The position numbers were made by a program, and so were the translations under genes. From assembly GCA_905221605.1 (NCBI GenBank), contig CAJNDS010000036.1, positions 188,001 to 252,000 of the forward strand: 64,000 nt of DNA, in the 5' to 3' direction. Every line of letters begins with the position of its first letter. Positions within the stretch are counted from its first letter, which is position 1. The notes below the pieces were generated by a model that saw only the letters and a list, made by a program, of their open reading frames with translations, was not told the origin of the DNA and ran no database searches. This document shows positions 9,336 through 20,186 of the stretch, piece after piece. The stretch comes from Symbiodinium natans (taxonomy: Eukaryota; Sar; Dinophyceae; Suessiales; Symbiodiniaceae).

Positions 9336-9905
9336 TCCAAAATGGAGAGGCAGGATAGACCTATAGCCATAGACTATAGAACCTGGATCCCCTCTGTCCC
9401 CTGAGCCGCAAAAACCCTCCCCGGCGCACTTTCGTGAGCCAAAAGTGCGCCGGAGAGGGTTTTCATCGTCATCCAAAATGGAGAGGCAGGATAGACCTAT
9501 AGCCATAGACTGTAGAACTTGGATCTCCTCTGTCCCTGAGCCACGAAAACCCTCCCCAGCGCACTTTCGTGAGCCAAAAGTGCGCCGGAGAGGGTTTTTA
9601 TCGTCATCCAAAATGGGAGAGGCAGGATAGACCCATAGCCATAGACTATAGAACTTGGATCCCCTCTGTCCCCTGAGCCACAAAAACCCTCTCCGGCGCA
9701 CTTTCGTGAGCCAAAAGTGCGCCGGAGAGGGTTTTCGTCATCCCGGAAGGAGAGGCAGTATGGACCTATAGCCTGTAGCCAATATAGGCTATAGACACTT
9801 AGACTATAGAACTCCTTTTGGATCCCCTCTGTCCCTGAGCCACGAAAACCCTCCCCAGCGCACTTTCGTGAGCCAAAAGCGCGCCGGAGAGGGCTTCCGT
9901 CATCC
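9336..9905. repeat. About 134-bp tandem repeat carrying a 20-bp-stem hairpin, 4 copies
   Basis: Each copy has AATGGAGAGGCAGGATAGAC, a CTATAGCCATAGACTATAG palindromic stretch, TCTGTCCCCTGAGCC, and a near-perfect hairpin. The hairpin arms are CCCTCTCCGGCGCACTTT and its complement around CGTGAGCC. Hairpins lie near 9,412-9,464, 9,548-9,599, 9,684-9,735 and 9,847-9,893. Fragments of a fifth copy run on to about 9,990. Confidence 0.85.
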
Positions 9906-10039
9906 CGAATGGAGAGGCAGGATAGGCCTATAGCCTATATAAGCTATAGACTTATAGACCTTGGAGCTCCTTTAGAGACTCTTTGTCCCCTGAGGAAATG
10001 TCCACGTTCTGAATAATGTCATTTTATGATTCATGAAGA

Positions 10040-10255
10040 ATAGAATACTATGACAGTAAAAAACACAATACAGCAATATAACAATATAGCAATATAACAA
10101 AATAACAAGATAACAAGATACCAATACAACAAGATAACAATATAGCTATATAACAATGAAATATGTACATATATATATATATATATCACAAAATAACAGC
10201 ATAACAAATATGAAAAATATATAAAAAACAACAGAAGATAATAAGAAAAAACAAC
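10040..10255. repeat. AT-rich simple sequence
   Basis: Degenerate AACAATATAACAAGATA repeats and a short (AT)n run. There is no coding signal; the open frame on the minus strand is low-complexity Ile/Tyr/Leu. Confidence 0.7.
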
Positions 10256-10267
10256 CTTGTTTTCATA

Positions 10268-10475
10268 TGCTCCAGAACAAACTAGAACAGTTCCAGGGCG
10301 TACGTTTTTGGGGCAAAATCCCGAAACAAAGCGGAACTGTTCCGGAACTGTTCTGGAACTGTTCCGGGGCCTGGTTTTCTGCTCCGGAACAGACTAGAAC
10401 TGTTCCAGGGCATGTTGTTTTGCACACTTTTTGACGGTACCCGGAACAGACTAGAACTGTTCCAGGGCCTCCTCT
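10268..10475. repeat. Degenerate palindromic repeats, GGAACAG/CTGTTCC
   Basis: CCGGAACAGACTAGAACTGT TCCAGGGC-like units recur about four times, with alternating GGAACTGTTCC palindromes. They could form hairpins. Nothing else is recognised. Confidence 0.6.
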
Positions 10476-10854
10476 TTCATGGCCTCTTTCATGGCCTCTG
10501 AAATGAATACAACCTTATAATAAAATACCTTCCAGTAAGTCCCCCCGAGTCCACTCCCAGAATAAACAATATAGCCCTCAAGGCCCAAACCAAAGCTTCT
10601 AAACCCTAAACAGCCCCAAACCAGCTAAACTTCTAAACAACCCTAATCTTCAAAACCCTAAAGCCAAACCCTAAAACACCCAGCCTAAACCCTAAACTAA
10701 ACCTAAATCCGAAACCCTTAAGGTTTTGGGGGTTAGGGTGTTTTGTGTCGGGCTTTGGCCCGAACCCTGTGAAACCCCAAAACCCTAAACCCCCAAACCC
10801 TCAACCGTGTCCTTGAGTTTCTTGCACGGCCTATGTATGGTTGCGCCCCGGCGG

Positions 10855-11110
10855 CCCCCCGCCCCCCGCCCCCTCCCCACCACCACTGCCACCACAGACC
10901 ACCACCACGGACCACCACCACGGACCACCACCACCACCACCACAGGACCACCACCACCACGGGACCACCACCACCACCACGGGACCCCCCCCCCGCCTAG
11001 GGTTTAGGGGTTAGGGTTTAGGGTTTAGGGTTTACGGTTTAGGGCTTAGGGTTTAGGGGTTTAGGGTTTAGGGTGTAGGGTTTAGGGTTATATAAGGGTT
11101 TAGGGTTTAG
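10855..11110. repeat. CCACCA trinucleotide repeat next to TTTAGGG array
   Basis: A (CCA)n/(CCACGGA)n low-complexity stretch (10,880-10,990) is followed by a TTTAGGG array (10,997-11,120). The His/Thr- and Val/Trp-rich open frames here are compositional artefacts. Confidence 0.75.
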
Positions 11111-11314
11111 GGTTTAGGCTTGGTTTAGGGGAGACTGTAGACCATGGGGGGGTGGGATACCTGGGGGGGCGGGCGGAACGCACAGCGCACAACCATATAT
11201 AGGGGTGGCCAAAAAGTTGAAAGACTACCTTGTCTAGGGTTTTGTAGTTGTTTTCAGCTTTCTTGTTTTTTTGTAAAAGCATTTTTCCGCTTAGCAACAA
11301 TAGACAAGAGGTGA

Positions 11315-11885
11315 AACATCGTCACTAAAACGACTAAGTAGTTTAAGAAAATTTTCGCCCGGCTTTGGTCACTAAAACGACTAACTACTTTAGGAAATGC
11401 GTCGCCCGGCTTTGGTCACTAAAGCGACTAACTACTTTAGGACATGTGACGCCCGGTTTTGGTCACCAAAACGACTAACTACTTTAGGACATGTGTCGCC
11501 CGGTTTTGGTCACTAAAACGACGAACTAGTTTAGGAAATGTGTCGCCCTGTTTTGGTCTCAAAAACTACTAACTAATTTAGGAAAAAAAGTGTCGCCCGG
11601 CTTTGGTCACTAACACGACACTAACTACTTTAGGAAATGTGTGGCCCGGCTTTGGCCACTAAAACATTAACTACTTTAGGAATTGTGTCGCCCGGTTTTG
11701 GCCACTAAAACGACTAACTACTTTAGGAAATGTGTCGCCCGGCTTTGGCCACAGAAACGACTAACTAGTTTAGGAAATGTGTCGCCCGGTTTTGGCCACT
11801 AAAACAACTAACTACTGTAGGAAATGTGTCGCCCGGCTCTGGTCACCAAAACGACACTAACTACTTTAGGAAATGTGTCGCCCGG
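11315..11885. repeat. 47-bp minisatellite, about 12 copies
   Basis: The unit is GTCGCCCGGCTTTGGTCACT followed by AAAACGACTAACTACTTTAGGAAATGT, with spacing 46-58 bp because of small indels. Copies are diverged by a few bases each, so the array is not very recent. It sits in the spacer between exons 13,448 and 8,788. Confidence 0.85.
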
Positions 11886-12535
11886 CCTCAATGTCCAAAA
11901 CACATATTTGAGCAAAAGGGGCCAAAGCTGAAAGAGGCCACCCGCCACAACTGGGCTTTCGCCCAAAGTCATGTAGCTAAACAGGCCACCCCCCTTGAAT
12001 GTCCAAAACATGTGTTTGAACAAAACGGGCCAAAACTGAAAGAGGCCACCCGCCACAGCTGGGTTTTGCCCAAAGCCCTGTAACTAAAGAGGCCAGCCCT
12101 CTTCAATGTCCACACTCAAAAACAACATATTTACGGAATCTCTTCCCCAATCTCTTCCCAAATCTGTTACTGTTACGGGCCATTTTGACAGTCACCCCTT
12201 CATAAAGAGGCCAGGGGGGGTGGCCTCTTTAGTTGCCGGACTGTGGGCGAAAGCCCACTTAAACATGTGCGTTGGACATTCAGGGGGGGTGGCCTCTTTA
12301 GGTACAGGACTGTGGGCGAAAGCCCACTTGTGGCAGGTGGCCTCTTTCAGCTTTGGCCCCCCCTACTCAAACATGTGCTTTGGACATTCAGGGGGGGTGC
12401 CCTCTTTAGGTACAGGACTTTGGGCGAAAGACCACTCGTGGCAGGTGGCCTCTTTCAGCTTTGGCCCCTACTCAAACATGCGCTTGGGGGGGTGGTTGTG
12501 GCAGGTGGCCTCTTTCAGCTTTGGCCGGGTTCCTA
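11886..12535. repeat. Inverted pair of tandem repeats (about 115-bp unit)
   Basis: Two plus-oriented copies of a unit with AATGTCCAAAACA...GCCAAAGCTGAAAGAGGCCACC (11,888-12,110) face about three reverse-complement copies (12,208-12,525). The latter carry GGTGGCCTCTTTCAGCTTTGG and ATGTGCTTTGGACATTCAGG. Transcripts could fold into a long hairpin. Open frames on both strands derive from the repeats. Confidence 0.8.
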
Positions 12536-12539
12536 AACC

Positions 12540-13447
12540 CTGAACCCTGAAAATATTTACGGAATCTCTTCCCAAATCTGTTTCTGTCACGGGCCTGCGG
12601 GGGTCCCAATTTCCTGAACCCTAAAAATATTTACGGAATCTCTTCCCAAATCTGTTTCTGTTACAGGACATTTTGACAGTTACCCCTTCATAAAGAGGCC
12701 ATTGCCTGAAATAAGGTTTGGGGAACAAGCACATGCAAGGCCCGCATGTGTACAGAGGCTTAGGGCAGGGCTCTAAGGGGTGCACGGGTAGTGGCTTTAG
12801 AGGCTTTTATTTTTGAGTTTGGTAGGGTTTGGGGCTACAGGTTGGGTCCAAGGAGGCACAAAAACTGAGGGTTTTGGACTTGGGCATCCTGTTTAGGGTT
12901 TAGGGTTTAGGGTTTAGGGTTTAGGGTTTAGGGATCACTAAGTTAGAAGGTTCTGAAGGGAGGGGCGTTCAAGGAGAGATGTAACCCAAGGTTCCCTAAT
13001 ACTCCACACTACCCCCTAAGGCTCCCTAAGCTTCTCCAAGGTTCCCTAGGTACCTATCCCATGAACCCCCCTCCCTTAAGAACCCAATAGCTAAGCTCCC
13101 TCAGAGACCTAGGAGGCAGTTGAGGTTCGAGCCTCCGGGAACAGTGTAAGTTCAAGGTGGAGGACTTATAGGAGTTGAGGAACAAGCCCAAAAACCCTTA
13201 AACCCACATAAAGCCCAAAACCCTGCAAAACGAATGCTTATAGGATGGAAAGATAGTCCGAGTTTGAGTTCGGAGCCTTCGAAGTTAGGGGCTTGTTGGA
13301 GACTGATTCTAAAGCCTTAAGCTGGGGTTCAGTGTTTAGGTTTGGAGTTTAGGGTTTTTTGTGGGCAAGTTGCGGCATCGTGTACTATGGGGAGGGATAG
13401 TATCACCCTAAGCCTAAGCCCACCTTAAGCCCTAAACCCCAACCTAC
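12540..13447. other. Spacer with dispersed telomere-like repeats
   Basis: It contains two ATATTTACGGAATCTCTTCC CAAATCTGTT-type repeats (12,551 and 12,629; a related one at 12,129), a TTTAGGG array (12,892-12,935) and CTAAGGTTCCCTA-type short repeats (12,990-13,050). No coding segment is recognised. Confidence 0.6.
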
Positions 13448-13528
13448 TGAATCGCTTCCCAGGGTCCTCCACGCGACGCAGACGCTCTTCGATCCGCGTC
13501 AGCCGGAGATTCGAGAGGGTGCCGGCTG
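13448..13528 (-). CDS. Micro-exon, coiled-coil
   Basis: The acceptor is CCGCGCAG and the donor ATTCA|GTAGGTTGG, a good GT donor. Phase runs 1 to 1, compatible with the exon at 8,597. It reads ...TLSNLRLTRIEERLRRVED..., a strong heptad-like Leu/Ile spacing rich in Arg and Glu. Confidence 0.7.
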
Positions 13529-13994
13529 CTGCGCGGTAGTCGGTGTTCCTGGGCTTGTATAAGTTTGTAGGGTTCAGGGCTTCGGGCTTGAATAAGTTAT
13601 GCGGCAGTTGTGGGTTTGGGTTTTACGGCTTGGGGTGGGGGGGGCCGGGGAGATTTAGGATTCATAACTCTTTGAGTTCTCTTTTTGGGGAAAGAGAGTA
13701 CACACACAGAGGTCCGCAAAGCTCTTTATAAAAAACCCTCTTTTAACTTTCAACTTCCGATTCCTTCCTAGACTCTAAACCCTAAACCCCCAAAAACCCT
13801 CCAACAAATCCCAAAAATTCTCTAAAAGCGCCTAAGTCTCCCTAAGACCCCGAATAAAACCCCTATGAAACCTCTATAAATCCCCGAGAAACCCCTATAA
13901 GACCCCTAAGTCTGCCTAAGACTCCCTAAACCCTAAACCCTAAACCCTAAACCCTAAACCCTAAACCCGAAACCCTAAACCCTAAACCCTAAAC

Positions 13995-14076
13995 CCAAGC
14001 CGAGCCGAGGATCTGTCCAGGGGATCGGGGCCCTGGGGACGTGGGCTCCACGACAGTGGTAGTGCTTCCTTCGCTG
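13995..14076 (-). CDS. Micro-exon
   Basis: The acceptor is ACCTCCCAG and the donor CTTGG|GTTTAGGG in the telomere-like array. Phase 1 at the start matches the preceding exon at 14,649. It reads AKEALPLSWSPRPQGPDPLD then SSARL; the first part is helical, the rest Pro-rich. Confidence 0.6.
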
Positions 14077-14648
14077 CTGGGAGGTTAAGGGGGTTGTTGT
14101 AAAGTTTAGGGTTTAGGGTTTAGGGTTTAGGGTTTAGGGTTTAGGGTTTAGGGTCTAGGGTTTAGGGTTTAGGGTTTAGGGTTAGGGTTTAGGGTTCAGG
14201 GTTTAGGGAAAGTTAGGGTTTAGTGTTTAGAGAACAGGGAAGAGGGTTGGGTTGGATTGGGTCCGGGGCTCTGGCGGGTGGAGGCTAGTGATTAGGGAGT
14301 CGAATCACACCTGAAAAAGCTCTGACCCTTTTACAACAAAAAAGGGTTTAGGGTTTAGGGTTTAAGCTGTAGGGTTTAGGGTTTAGGGTTTAGGGTTTGG
14401 GGCTTAGGGTTTAGGGTTGGGGTTTAGGGTTTAGGGTTTAGGGTCTTTTCGTTCCTGGGCTACTGGGGAATCAAGCGAACAAATCCTAACAACGCCACCC
14501 ATCAAACTAGACAAGCCCGAATGGCCCATACGGCTTTCAAACCTAAATCGCTCTTCCCGAAACCTTAAACCCTGAACCCTCAACCCTATTAAAAACAACA
14601 TCCTGGACACAAAACCCAAACACCTCCACCCTGTTGTCGCAAACAATC

Positions 14649-14723
14649 CGTGTTCGAGCGCCCAGCATCCGACGGAGAGTTGCGAGACTTGCGTGAGCTG
14701 AACAGCGCGTTGTTGCTGCTGGC
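14649..14723 (-). CDS. Micro-exon, Gln-rich coiled-coil-like
   Basis: The acceptor is GGTTTCAG and the probable donor CACG|GATTG, a GA donor. Phase 1 to 1 fits the exons at 15,098 and 13,995. It reads QQQQRAVQLTQVSQLSVGCW. CCCTAAA arrays lie just upstream in sense, as for most exons here. Confidence 0.6.
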
Positions 14724-14822
14724 CTGAAACCCTAAACCCTAAACCCTAAACCCTAAACCCCCTAAACCCCCTAAACCCCCTAAACCCCATAAACCCCATA
14801 AACCCTAAACCCTAAAAACAAA

Positions 14823-14918
14823 CGGTCCATGTACCGTACTTGCTCCTTAAAAAGGGGTTCCTATTCTACATTAGCTTCAGGCCTTACGCATATCCCCTAG
14901 AGGTACATGGACCCTTAG
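14823..14918. repeat. MITE-like element, GGTCCATGTACC termini
   Basis: GGTCCATGTAC at one end and GTACATGGACC at the other bound about 95 bp. The same ends recur near 16,857, 26,420, 28,394 and 37,555, so this is a dispersed palindromic family within the introns. Confidence 0.7.
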
Positions 14919-15097
14919 GCTGCATCTTCCTATATCGTGTCATGCTTAAAAGCTCATCTGAAGGATATGCCCACCTGCGCCCCAAACCCAAACCCCAAAC
15001 CCCAAGCGCCCACGCCTAAACCCTAAACCCAAAACCCTAAACCCAAAACCCTAAACCCTAAACCCTAGCCCTAAACCCTAAACCCCAGACCCCAAAC

Positions 15098-15161
15098 CCG
15101 CCGAGAGGCACATCAGCACCGACTGCTGGAGCCGCGCCACCTCGGCCACCTGCCCGGCCAC
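15098..15161 (-). CDS. Micro-exon, coiled-coil
   Basis: The acceptor is GAATTCAG and the donor GGCGG|GTTTGGGG, a variant telomere-like repeat. It reads VAGQVAEVARLQQSVLMCLS, a clear amphipathic heptad pattern. The phase 1 end fits the next exon at 14,649. Confidence 0.7.
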
Positions 15162-15689
15162 CTGAATTCGAGCTCTCGGGGGTTTAGGGTTTAGGGTTTG
15201 GTGTAGGGTTTAGGGTCTGGAGTTTAGGGGGTTTTAGACGGTTTTGAGGGTTTTACGGGGGTTTAAAGGGGTTTTAGGGTTTAGGGTTTGGGGTTTAGGG
15301 TTGAGGGTTTGGGGTTTCGGGTCTTAGGGTCTAGATTTTGGGGTTCATGCCTTTTTGTTGAAGGGTCTGTAAAGGGCGAGCTTCCGGCTTGAAGGTTGTC
15401 AGAGTTAGGAGAGGTTGGGGTTTTAGGGTTGATAGGGTTAGACGTTCTTAGGGTTTAGAGTTTTTAGGGGTTTCAGGGTTAGAAGTTCTTAGGGTTTAGA
15501 GTTTTTAGGGGTTTCAGGATACTTTCAGGGCTTTAGGGTTTCAGGAGGGTTTGGGAGTTTCAGGGCTGCAGGGGTTCACACAGGCACGTGCTTGCGGGAC
15601 AGCAAGCCCAGTCATGGTCTGTACTAACCTAAACCCTAAACCCTAAACCCTAAACCCAAAACACTTAAGGACCCCGGGGCTGGTGATCA

Positions 15690-15714
15690 GTCGCTGTCAG
15701 ATTCCTGCAGTTCC
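15690..15714 (-). CDS. Very short candidate micro-exon
   Basis: The acceptor is GCACGCAG and the peptide RELQESDS. The donor would be GA (AGC|GACTGA), just ahead of an in-frame stop. It is too short for certainty. Confidence 0.3.
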
Positions 15715-15905
15715 CTGCGTGCTTGGGTTTAGGGTTTAGGGTTTAGGGTTTAGGGTATAGGGTTTAGGGTTTAGGGTTTAGGGTATAGGGTTTAGGGCTT
15801 GAAGCCCAAAACCCTAAGCTTTAAAACCCTAAACCCGAAAAACTTTAAGCTCCTCCAAAACAGCCCGAAATACAAAACCTAAACAACAACATGCCCTTCA
15901 GCGGC

Positions 15906-16004
15906 CTTGGCGTGGGCGTCCTTGATCTCCGACTGGACGATGCTCAGACTCTCCGCCAGGCCACGGACGTCCGCGGAGAGCCGGGCTTCTTTGTGGGCGG
16001 TCTC
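15906..16004 (-). CDS. Micro-exon, coiled-coil
   Basis: The acceptor is TGCGCCGCAG and the donor GCCAAG|GCCGCTG, a GC donor. The 33 codons run phase 0 to 0. It reads HKEARLSADVRGLAESLSIV and then QSEIKDAHAK, one of the clearest coiled-coil segments in the window. Confidence 0.75.
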
Positions 16005-16339
16005 CTGCGGCGCAGGTTTAGGGCTTAGGGTTTTTAGGGGGTTTGTGGGGTTTAGGGTTTTTAGAGTTTTTAGGGGGTTTAGGGGGGTTTAGGGGGTTTA
16101 GGGGGTTAGGGTTTGTGGTTTAGGGCTTGGGCGTTGCACCCGAAAAACCTAGGCCCTTAAGCTCGAACCTGAAGGGTTTCTTTGGGTTTGAGGGTTCAGG
16201 CTTTTGAGTCCAGGGCTTGGCGTCTGTAGAGTTCCGGATCTAAGGTCTTCAGGGCTACTCGAACCATGTAGTATACTCTGGTCTCCTATAACATATACGA
16301 TGCTACATTGCATCTTTAGTGTACGTCGAGATAGAAGCT

Positions 16340-16366
16340 ATACTACACACGCACACACACACACAC
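16340..16366. repeat. (CA)n microsatellite
   Basis: A short CACACACACA run next to unique sequence. No function is inferred. Confidence 0.7.
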
Positions 16367-16667
16367 CATGATTTCTCTTGGATTGACAAAGGAAATCCCT
16401 CAGCCCCAACCCATACTGGGGAACATTCCATTTAAGGTGGAGGAGCGCATGTTCAAAAAAAAAACATCACGGCTTTTATGAGTTCGGGGATTAGGTGTTA
16501 CCAGTACTTTGAGGGTGAGATGTAAACGCTAAACTCTAACCCTAAACCCTAAACCCTAAACCCTAGACCCTAAACCCTAAACCCTAAACCCTAAACCCTA
16601 ATTAAACCCTAAACCCTAAACGCTACACCCTACACCCTAGACCCTACCCTAAACCCTAAACCCTAAC

Positions 16668-16732
16668 CCATGGCACTTTTGGGGGCTGCGACGTGTCTCC
16701 TGCGACTCCACGCGAGTGCTGTTCCTGAGCTG
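16668..16732 (-). CDS. Micro-exon, coiled-coil-like
   Basis: The acceptor is AAGCCCAG. Phase 0 fits the preceding exon at 17,733, which ends in phase 0. It reads QLRNSTRVESQETRRSPQKC. The probable donor is CATGG|GTTAGGGTTTAGGG at the edge of the telomere-like array. Confidence 0.65.
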
Positions 16733-16856
16733 CTGGGCTTGGGTTTGATTTGGGGCCCACATACCCTAAACCCTAAAACCTAAACCCTAAACACTAACCA
16801 TAGAAGTGCTATTTTAGCCCAAGCACAGGCACCATCACATAGAACTCTAACCCGAC

Positions 16857-16958
16857 GGGTCCATGTACCTAAATACGGAATACTTGGGCCTTAAAGTACC
16901 TCCTACATATGGATTCTTGGGCCCAAGAAAATAAAAATATGGTACATGGACCCTTAGG
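16857..16958. repeat. MITE-like element, GGGTCCATGTACC termini
   Basis: 13-bp terminal inverted repeats (GGGTCCATGTACC / GGTACATGGACCC) enclose CTTGGGCC...GGCCCAAG. The copy at 28,394-28,501 is the same element in reverse orientation. Confidence 0.8.
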
Positions 16959-17523
16959 GTAAGCTGAAAACCGTGACCTAAACCCTAAACCCTAAACCCT
17001 AAACCCTAAACCCTACACCCTAAAAACAAACCACAACCCGGAACACTTTATTAAAGGATTCTCATGATTCTTGGGCCGAGAAAAGGATGTCGGACCGCAG
17101 GAGCCCTCAAAAGGGCGGTTTAGGGTTTAGGGTTTAGGGTTTAGGGTCTAGGGTTTAGGGTTTGGGGTTTCGGGTTTAGGGTTTAGGGTTCAGGTTCATT
17201 TTTTGGAAACCCCTCACCTCCAAGTAGATCTGAAGCCCGATGGGGCAGCTTAAGCTACGTGGAACGCTTAGGATTCAGGATTTCGGGTTTAGGGTTTTTC
17301 TGGAACCTACCCGAGAAGTTGCTCTGCACCTTGAAGTATACCCTGGGACCCTGCGTCCTCCATTCTCTAAATAAACTCTAAACTGCGCCTTGAACCTTAA
17401 CCCCCCCTAATCCAGCCTTGAAACCTAAACTGCCCCTAGATATCCCTTGTCCCTTCTACCACAAGTTAAACCCTAGACCCTAAAAGCCTGAAACCCTAAA
17501 CCCTGGAACCTTAAACTACACCT

Positions 17524-17627
17524 TAACCTTAGGGGCTGACTACCCTGGCCCAAAAAAGGTTAACCCTTTTCTTTGCAAAAGGACTCTATAAAACCAGAGA
17601 ACGTTAAAGGTCAACTACCCAGCCTCT
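17524..17627. repeat. MITE-like palindrome, AAAAAAGGTTAACC type
   Basis: GGGGCTGACTACCCTGGCCC AAAAAAGGTTAACC on the left and GTTAAAGGTCAACTACCCAG on the right form a palindrome. A related one occurs at 59,370-59,513. Confidence 0.6.
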
Positions 17628-17732
17628 AAGTAAACCCTTAAGCCAGCCAAGGGGAATCCTAAACCCTAAATCCTAAACCCCCAACCCCAACCCTAAACCC
17701 TACACCCTAACCCTAAACCCTAAAAGCTAAAC

Positions 17733-17816
17733 CAGCCGAGGGGACAGTTCGGACCGGAGAACCGTCGTACTCTTCTCCGCTGCCAGCAGGCGCCGTTCCA
17801 GGTCGGCGGCGGCTGC
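17733..17816 (-). CDS. Micro-exon, coiled-coil
   Basis: The acceptor is GAATTCAG and the donor CGGCTG|GTTTAGC. The 28 codons run phase 0 to 0. It reads AAADLERRLLAAEKSTTVLR then SELSPRL, with textbook coiled-coil composition and spacing. Confidence 0.78.
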
Positions 17817-18462
17817 CTGAATTCTCCCTAAAAGTTCCTTGTGAAGGGTTTAGGGTTTGGGGTTTAGGGTTTGGGGTTTGGGATTCAGGGTTTAGAGTTT
17901 AGGGTTCTAGGGTTTTAGGGTTTAGGGTTTCTGGGGCTGCTTGAAGGATCATGGGTGGTGACTGAGTGTCACACATACCCCAAAGAAGGCTTGCAACCGA
18001 TTCATAATTTCAGGTGGTTCGAAACCAGCGGTGTTTTTGTCTGGAGGAGGAGGAGAAGGTTGAAGGGCTTAGAAGTTTAAACCCTGAACCCCAAACTGGC
18101 CTGGAAGGCTTCCGTTTGTTGGGCCGGAATGTCATGTTCTAGGCTCAGTTCGGCTACATGGACCATGGAACTTACGGCTTCGGGGCGGGAGGTTGAAGGT
18201 TTTGGGTTTTGGGCTTAAGGTTAGTGCTTTGGGTTTCAGGGTTTAAGGTTCTTGGCTTCATTAAATTAGGGTTTAGGGCTTATGGGCCTGTAGGTTTCTG
18301 CTGGAAACTCTGGTGGCGTGTTGGGGCTTTGAGGCCTTAGGGCCTCAGATCCCAATCTTCACACCCAGCTGGTAGAACTAGCCCCCGGAACTTTCCCTCA
18401 AAGCCCCCCAAACCATAGACTTTACGGAGCCCTCGAGGAGGGTTTAGGGTTTAGGGTTTAGC

Positions 18463-18539
18463 CAGGTGGCCGTGCGCGTGTCCAGACCGTCCGTGAGCAC
18501 TGCCCGCATGTCTGAGATCTGCAGCCGCAGGTTGTCAAC
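18463..18539 (-). CDS. Micro-exon, coiled-coil, just downstream of the element-bearing intron
   Basis: The acceptor is GGGCACCAG, phase 0. This matches the phase-0 end of the exon at 26,076, so the two can be joined across the 7.5-kb intron that holds the tyrosine-recombinase element. It reads VDNLRLQISDMRAVLTDGLD. Its donor side is unusual: the repeat after it is in the opposite orientation (GCTAAACCC), or a GC donor lies a few codons earlier. Confidence 0.7.
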
Positions 18540-19046
18540 CTGGTGCCCACCCCTAAACAGAGGTAGGTTTGAACATATCTAAATATTTGTTTTCCCTTAA
18601 TCCCCTATATGAGCGCCTGCCTAAATTGTGTTTGTCTAAGCCAGTACTACGGTGGACACGAGTTGTTGCGAATATCAGTAAACCATGGAAAACGAGATGG
18701 GAACCACCTAAAGCGATAACATTAGTTTACACATTCGCTTGATGGGGTCCCGCAGTGCCTTAGTATGTAAAGCGATATGGGCCCCACGTAAAGCGATAAC
18801 ATGGTATTCCGCGACCTCGCACTCTCCTAAGAAATTTTGTCCGTCGCTCATACAATCCTTATAAAGCCATATGGCTTTTTATAGGGCCCCGCCCCCAAAT
18901 ATGTGTTATTGTTAATAATTGTTACATGTAGTGTATATAAGGGTTATACAACAAGGGACGCAAGTTAAGAGGACCCATGGTTGGAACCTTAGATCGCAAA
19001 CAGGGTTATCAGGGGTAAGAGAAAGTAAGATGTTGAAAAACAAATG
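18540..19046. other. Unique intronic sequence
   Basis: AT-richer sequence with two CCACnTAAAGCGATAACAT repeats (18,697-18,722 and 18,774-18,802). No coding segment or telomere-like array is seen. Confidence 0.5.
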
Positions 19047-19134
19047 TTAGCCCTACTTGAATGCAGATGTGAAGCTGCCGCGGACTCTGTTTTGCCCAAG
19101 GGTAAGATATACCAAGGCGAAGATATGATCGCCC
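19047..19134 (-). repeat. Split direct repeat A, outer copy (88 bp)
   Basis: It runs from TTAGCCCTACTTGAATGCAG to GAAGATATGATCGCCC and is repeated at 19,242-19,329. It marks the 3' end of the element in sense. Confidence 0.88.
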
Positions 19135-19151
19135 CGGGCGGGCAGGCTGGG

Positions 19152-19241
19152 TGAAATCTTGCATTTCTGAGCCGCTGGCAGGCTGAGGAGATAAAGCTCA
19201 AGTGCCCGAGCTAACTTATGCTAAAATCCTTTAGCATTGCA
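19152..19241 (-). repeat. Split direct repeat B, 3' copy (90 bp)
   Basis: Identical by eye to 25,722-25,811. It includes TGAAATCTTGCATTTCTGAG and TTTAGCATTGCA. In the 5' copy this repeat overlaps the open start of the gag frame. Confidence 0.88.
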
Positions 19242-19329
19242 TTAGCCCTACTTGAATGCAGATGTGAAGCTGCCGCGGACTCTGTTTTGCCCAAGGGTAA
19301 GATATACCAAGGCGAAGATATGATCGCCC
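19242..19329 (-). repeat. Split direct repeat A, inner copy (88 bp)
   Basis: Matches 19,047-19,134 base for base as far as I can read. It abuts the B repeat at 19,241 with no spacer. Confidence 0.88.
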
Positions 19330-20186
19330 TTGGGACCCTTGGTATATATGGAAGAAGGGGGAAAACAGAACGAGAGGAGATCTATGATTCATCTTCTGAC
19401 AGTTCCAAAAGCTGGAAGGCCAATGTGGCTGCTTGCTGCTCATCTTGCGTGGCATAGCGCGACGCTGATGCCGGCGTACTCCAATCTCCCATCCTCAGCA
19501 TTCCAGGGAGCCCATATGCTGCCGAAGCATGCCACGACGACCCTGCCAGGAGTGCGCAAGCCACTGGAGATGCATGTAAAACATCTGTGCCTGCGCCTCT
19601 TCTGAAAGGAAACCTTATGTGCTTCTTCTGCCGACATTCCGCAAGTGACTAAGCTACTGCGCAGCCGTGAGGTGAAAGTAGCCACAGCAAAGTATTCCAA
19701 GCTCCGAGGCACGCGAAGCAAGGGAGCCTGCAAAAGCAGACAGGAGTCTGACGGCACGCTCCGTGCTTAGTGGACGCAAGGAAGCCTGCAAAAGTAGGAC
19801 AAACGCCAAACGGCAAGCTGCTTGCTCAATGGACGAGTCTCTCAACGTCCGACAAAATGGGGATGCAAAGCTTGCGCATAATGTACAGTCAGGCGAGGAG
19901 ATTGACTCCCTTCTAGACACGCTGCGTGCCACTGCCTGCTTGGAGTTGCCCATAGTGGGATGAACTGAATGAAAACTGGTCACGTTAAAGGAACACAAGT
20001 TGCCAGCGAAATATCCTAAGCTCGCATAAGAGTATCCAGTATCCAAATATCCCAGGCTGTGAAGCACGCAAAGCACCGAAACCTGCACAAATAGGACATT
20101 CGACACGGCAGGCTCCGCATCATGCATCCAGTTTCGCTGGTTCCAGAAAAAGTGACAGACGCCTTGGGATGTGCATCAGGTGCACC
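19330..20186 (-). other. 3' untranslated part of the element
   Basis: It contains several short open frames on both strands, none recognisable. Two related blocks (19,720-19,830 and 20,040-20,120) share CCTGCAnAAnnAGGACA and AAGCACG-like words. This is where an intact recombinase C-terminus would be expected. Confidence 0.45.

Noticed and set aside
9061-9404. Long repetitive ORFs on both strands
   Set aside because: The 48-bp repeat unit is divisible by three, so frames stay open by arithmetic; peptides are repeat translations with no protein-like composition.
10733-11007. His/Thr and Val/Trp-rich ORFs
   Set aside because: (CCA)n low-complexity DNA.
11808-12543. Several ORFs of 80-145 codons on both strands
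   Set aside because: They translate an inverted tandem repeat; the same words appear in multiple frames.
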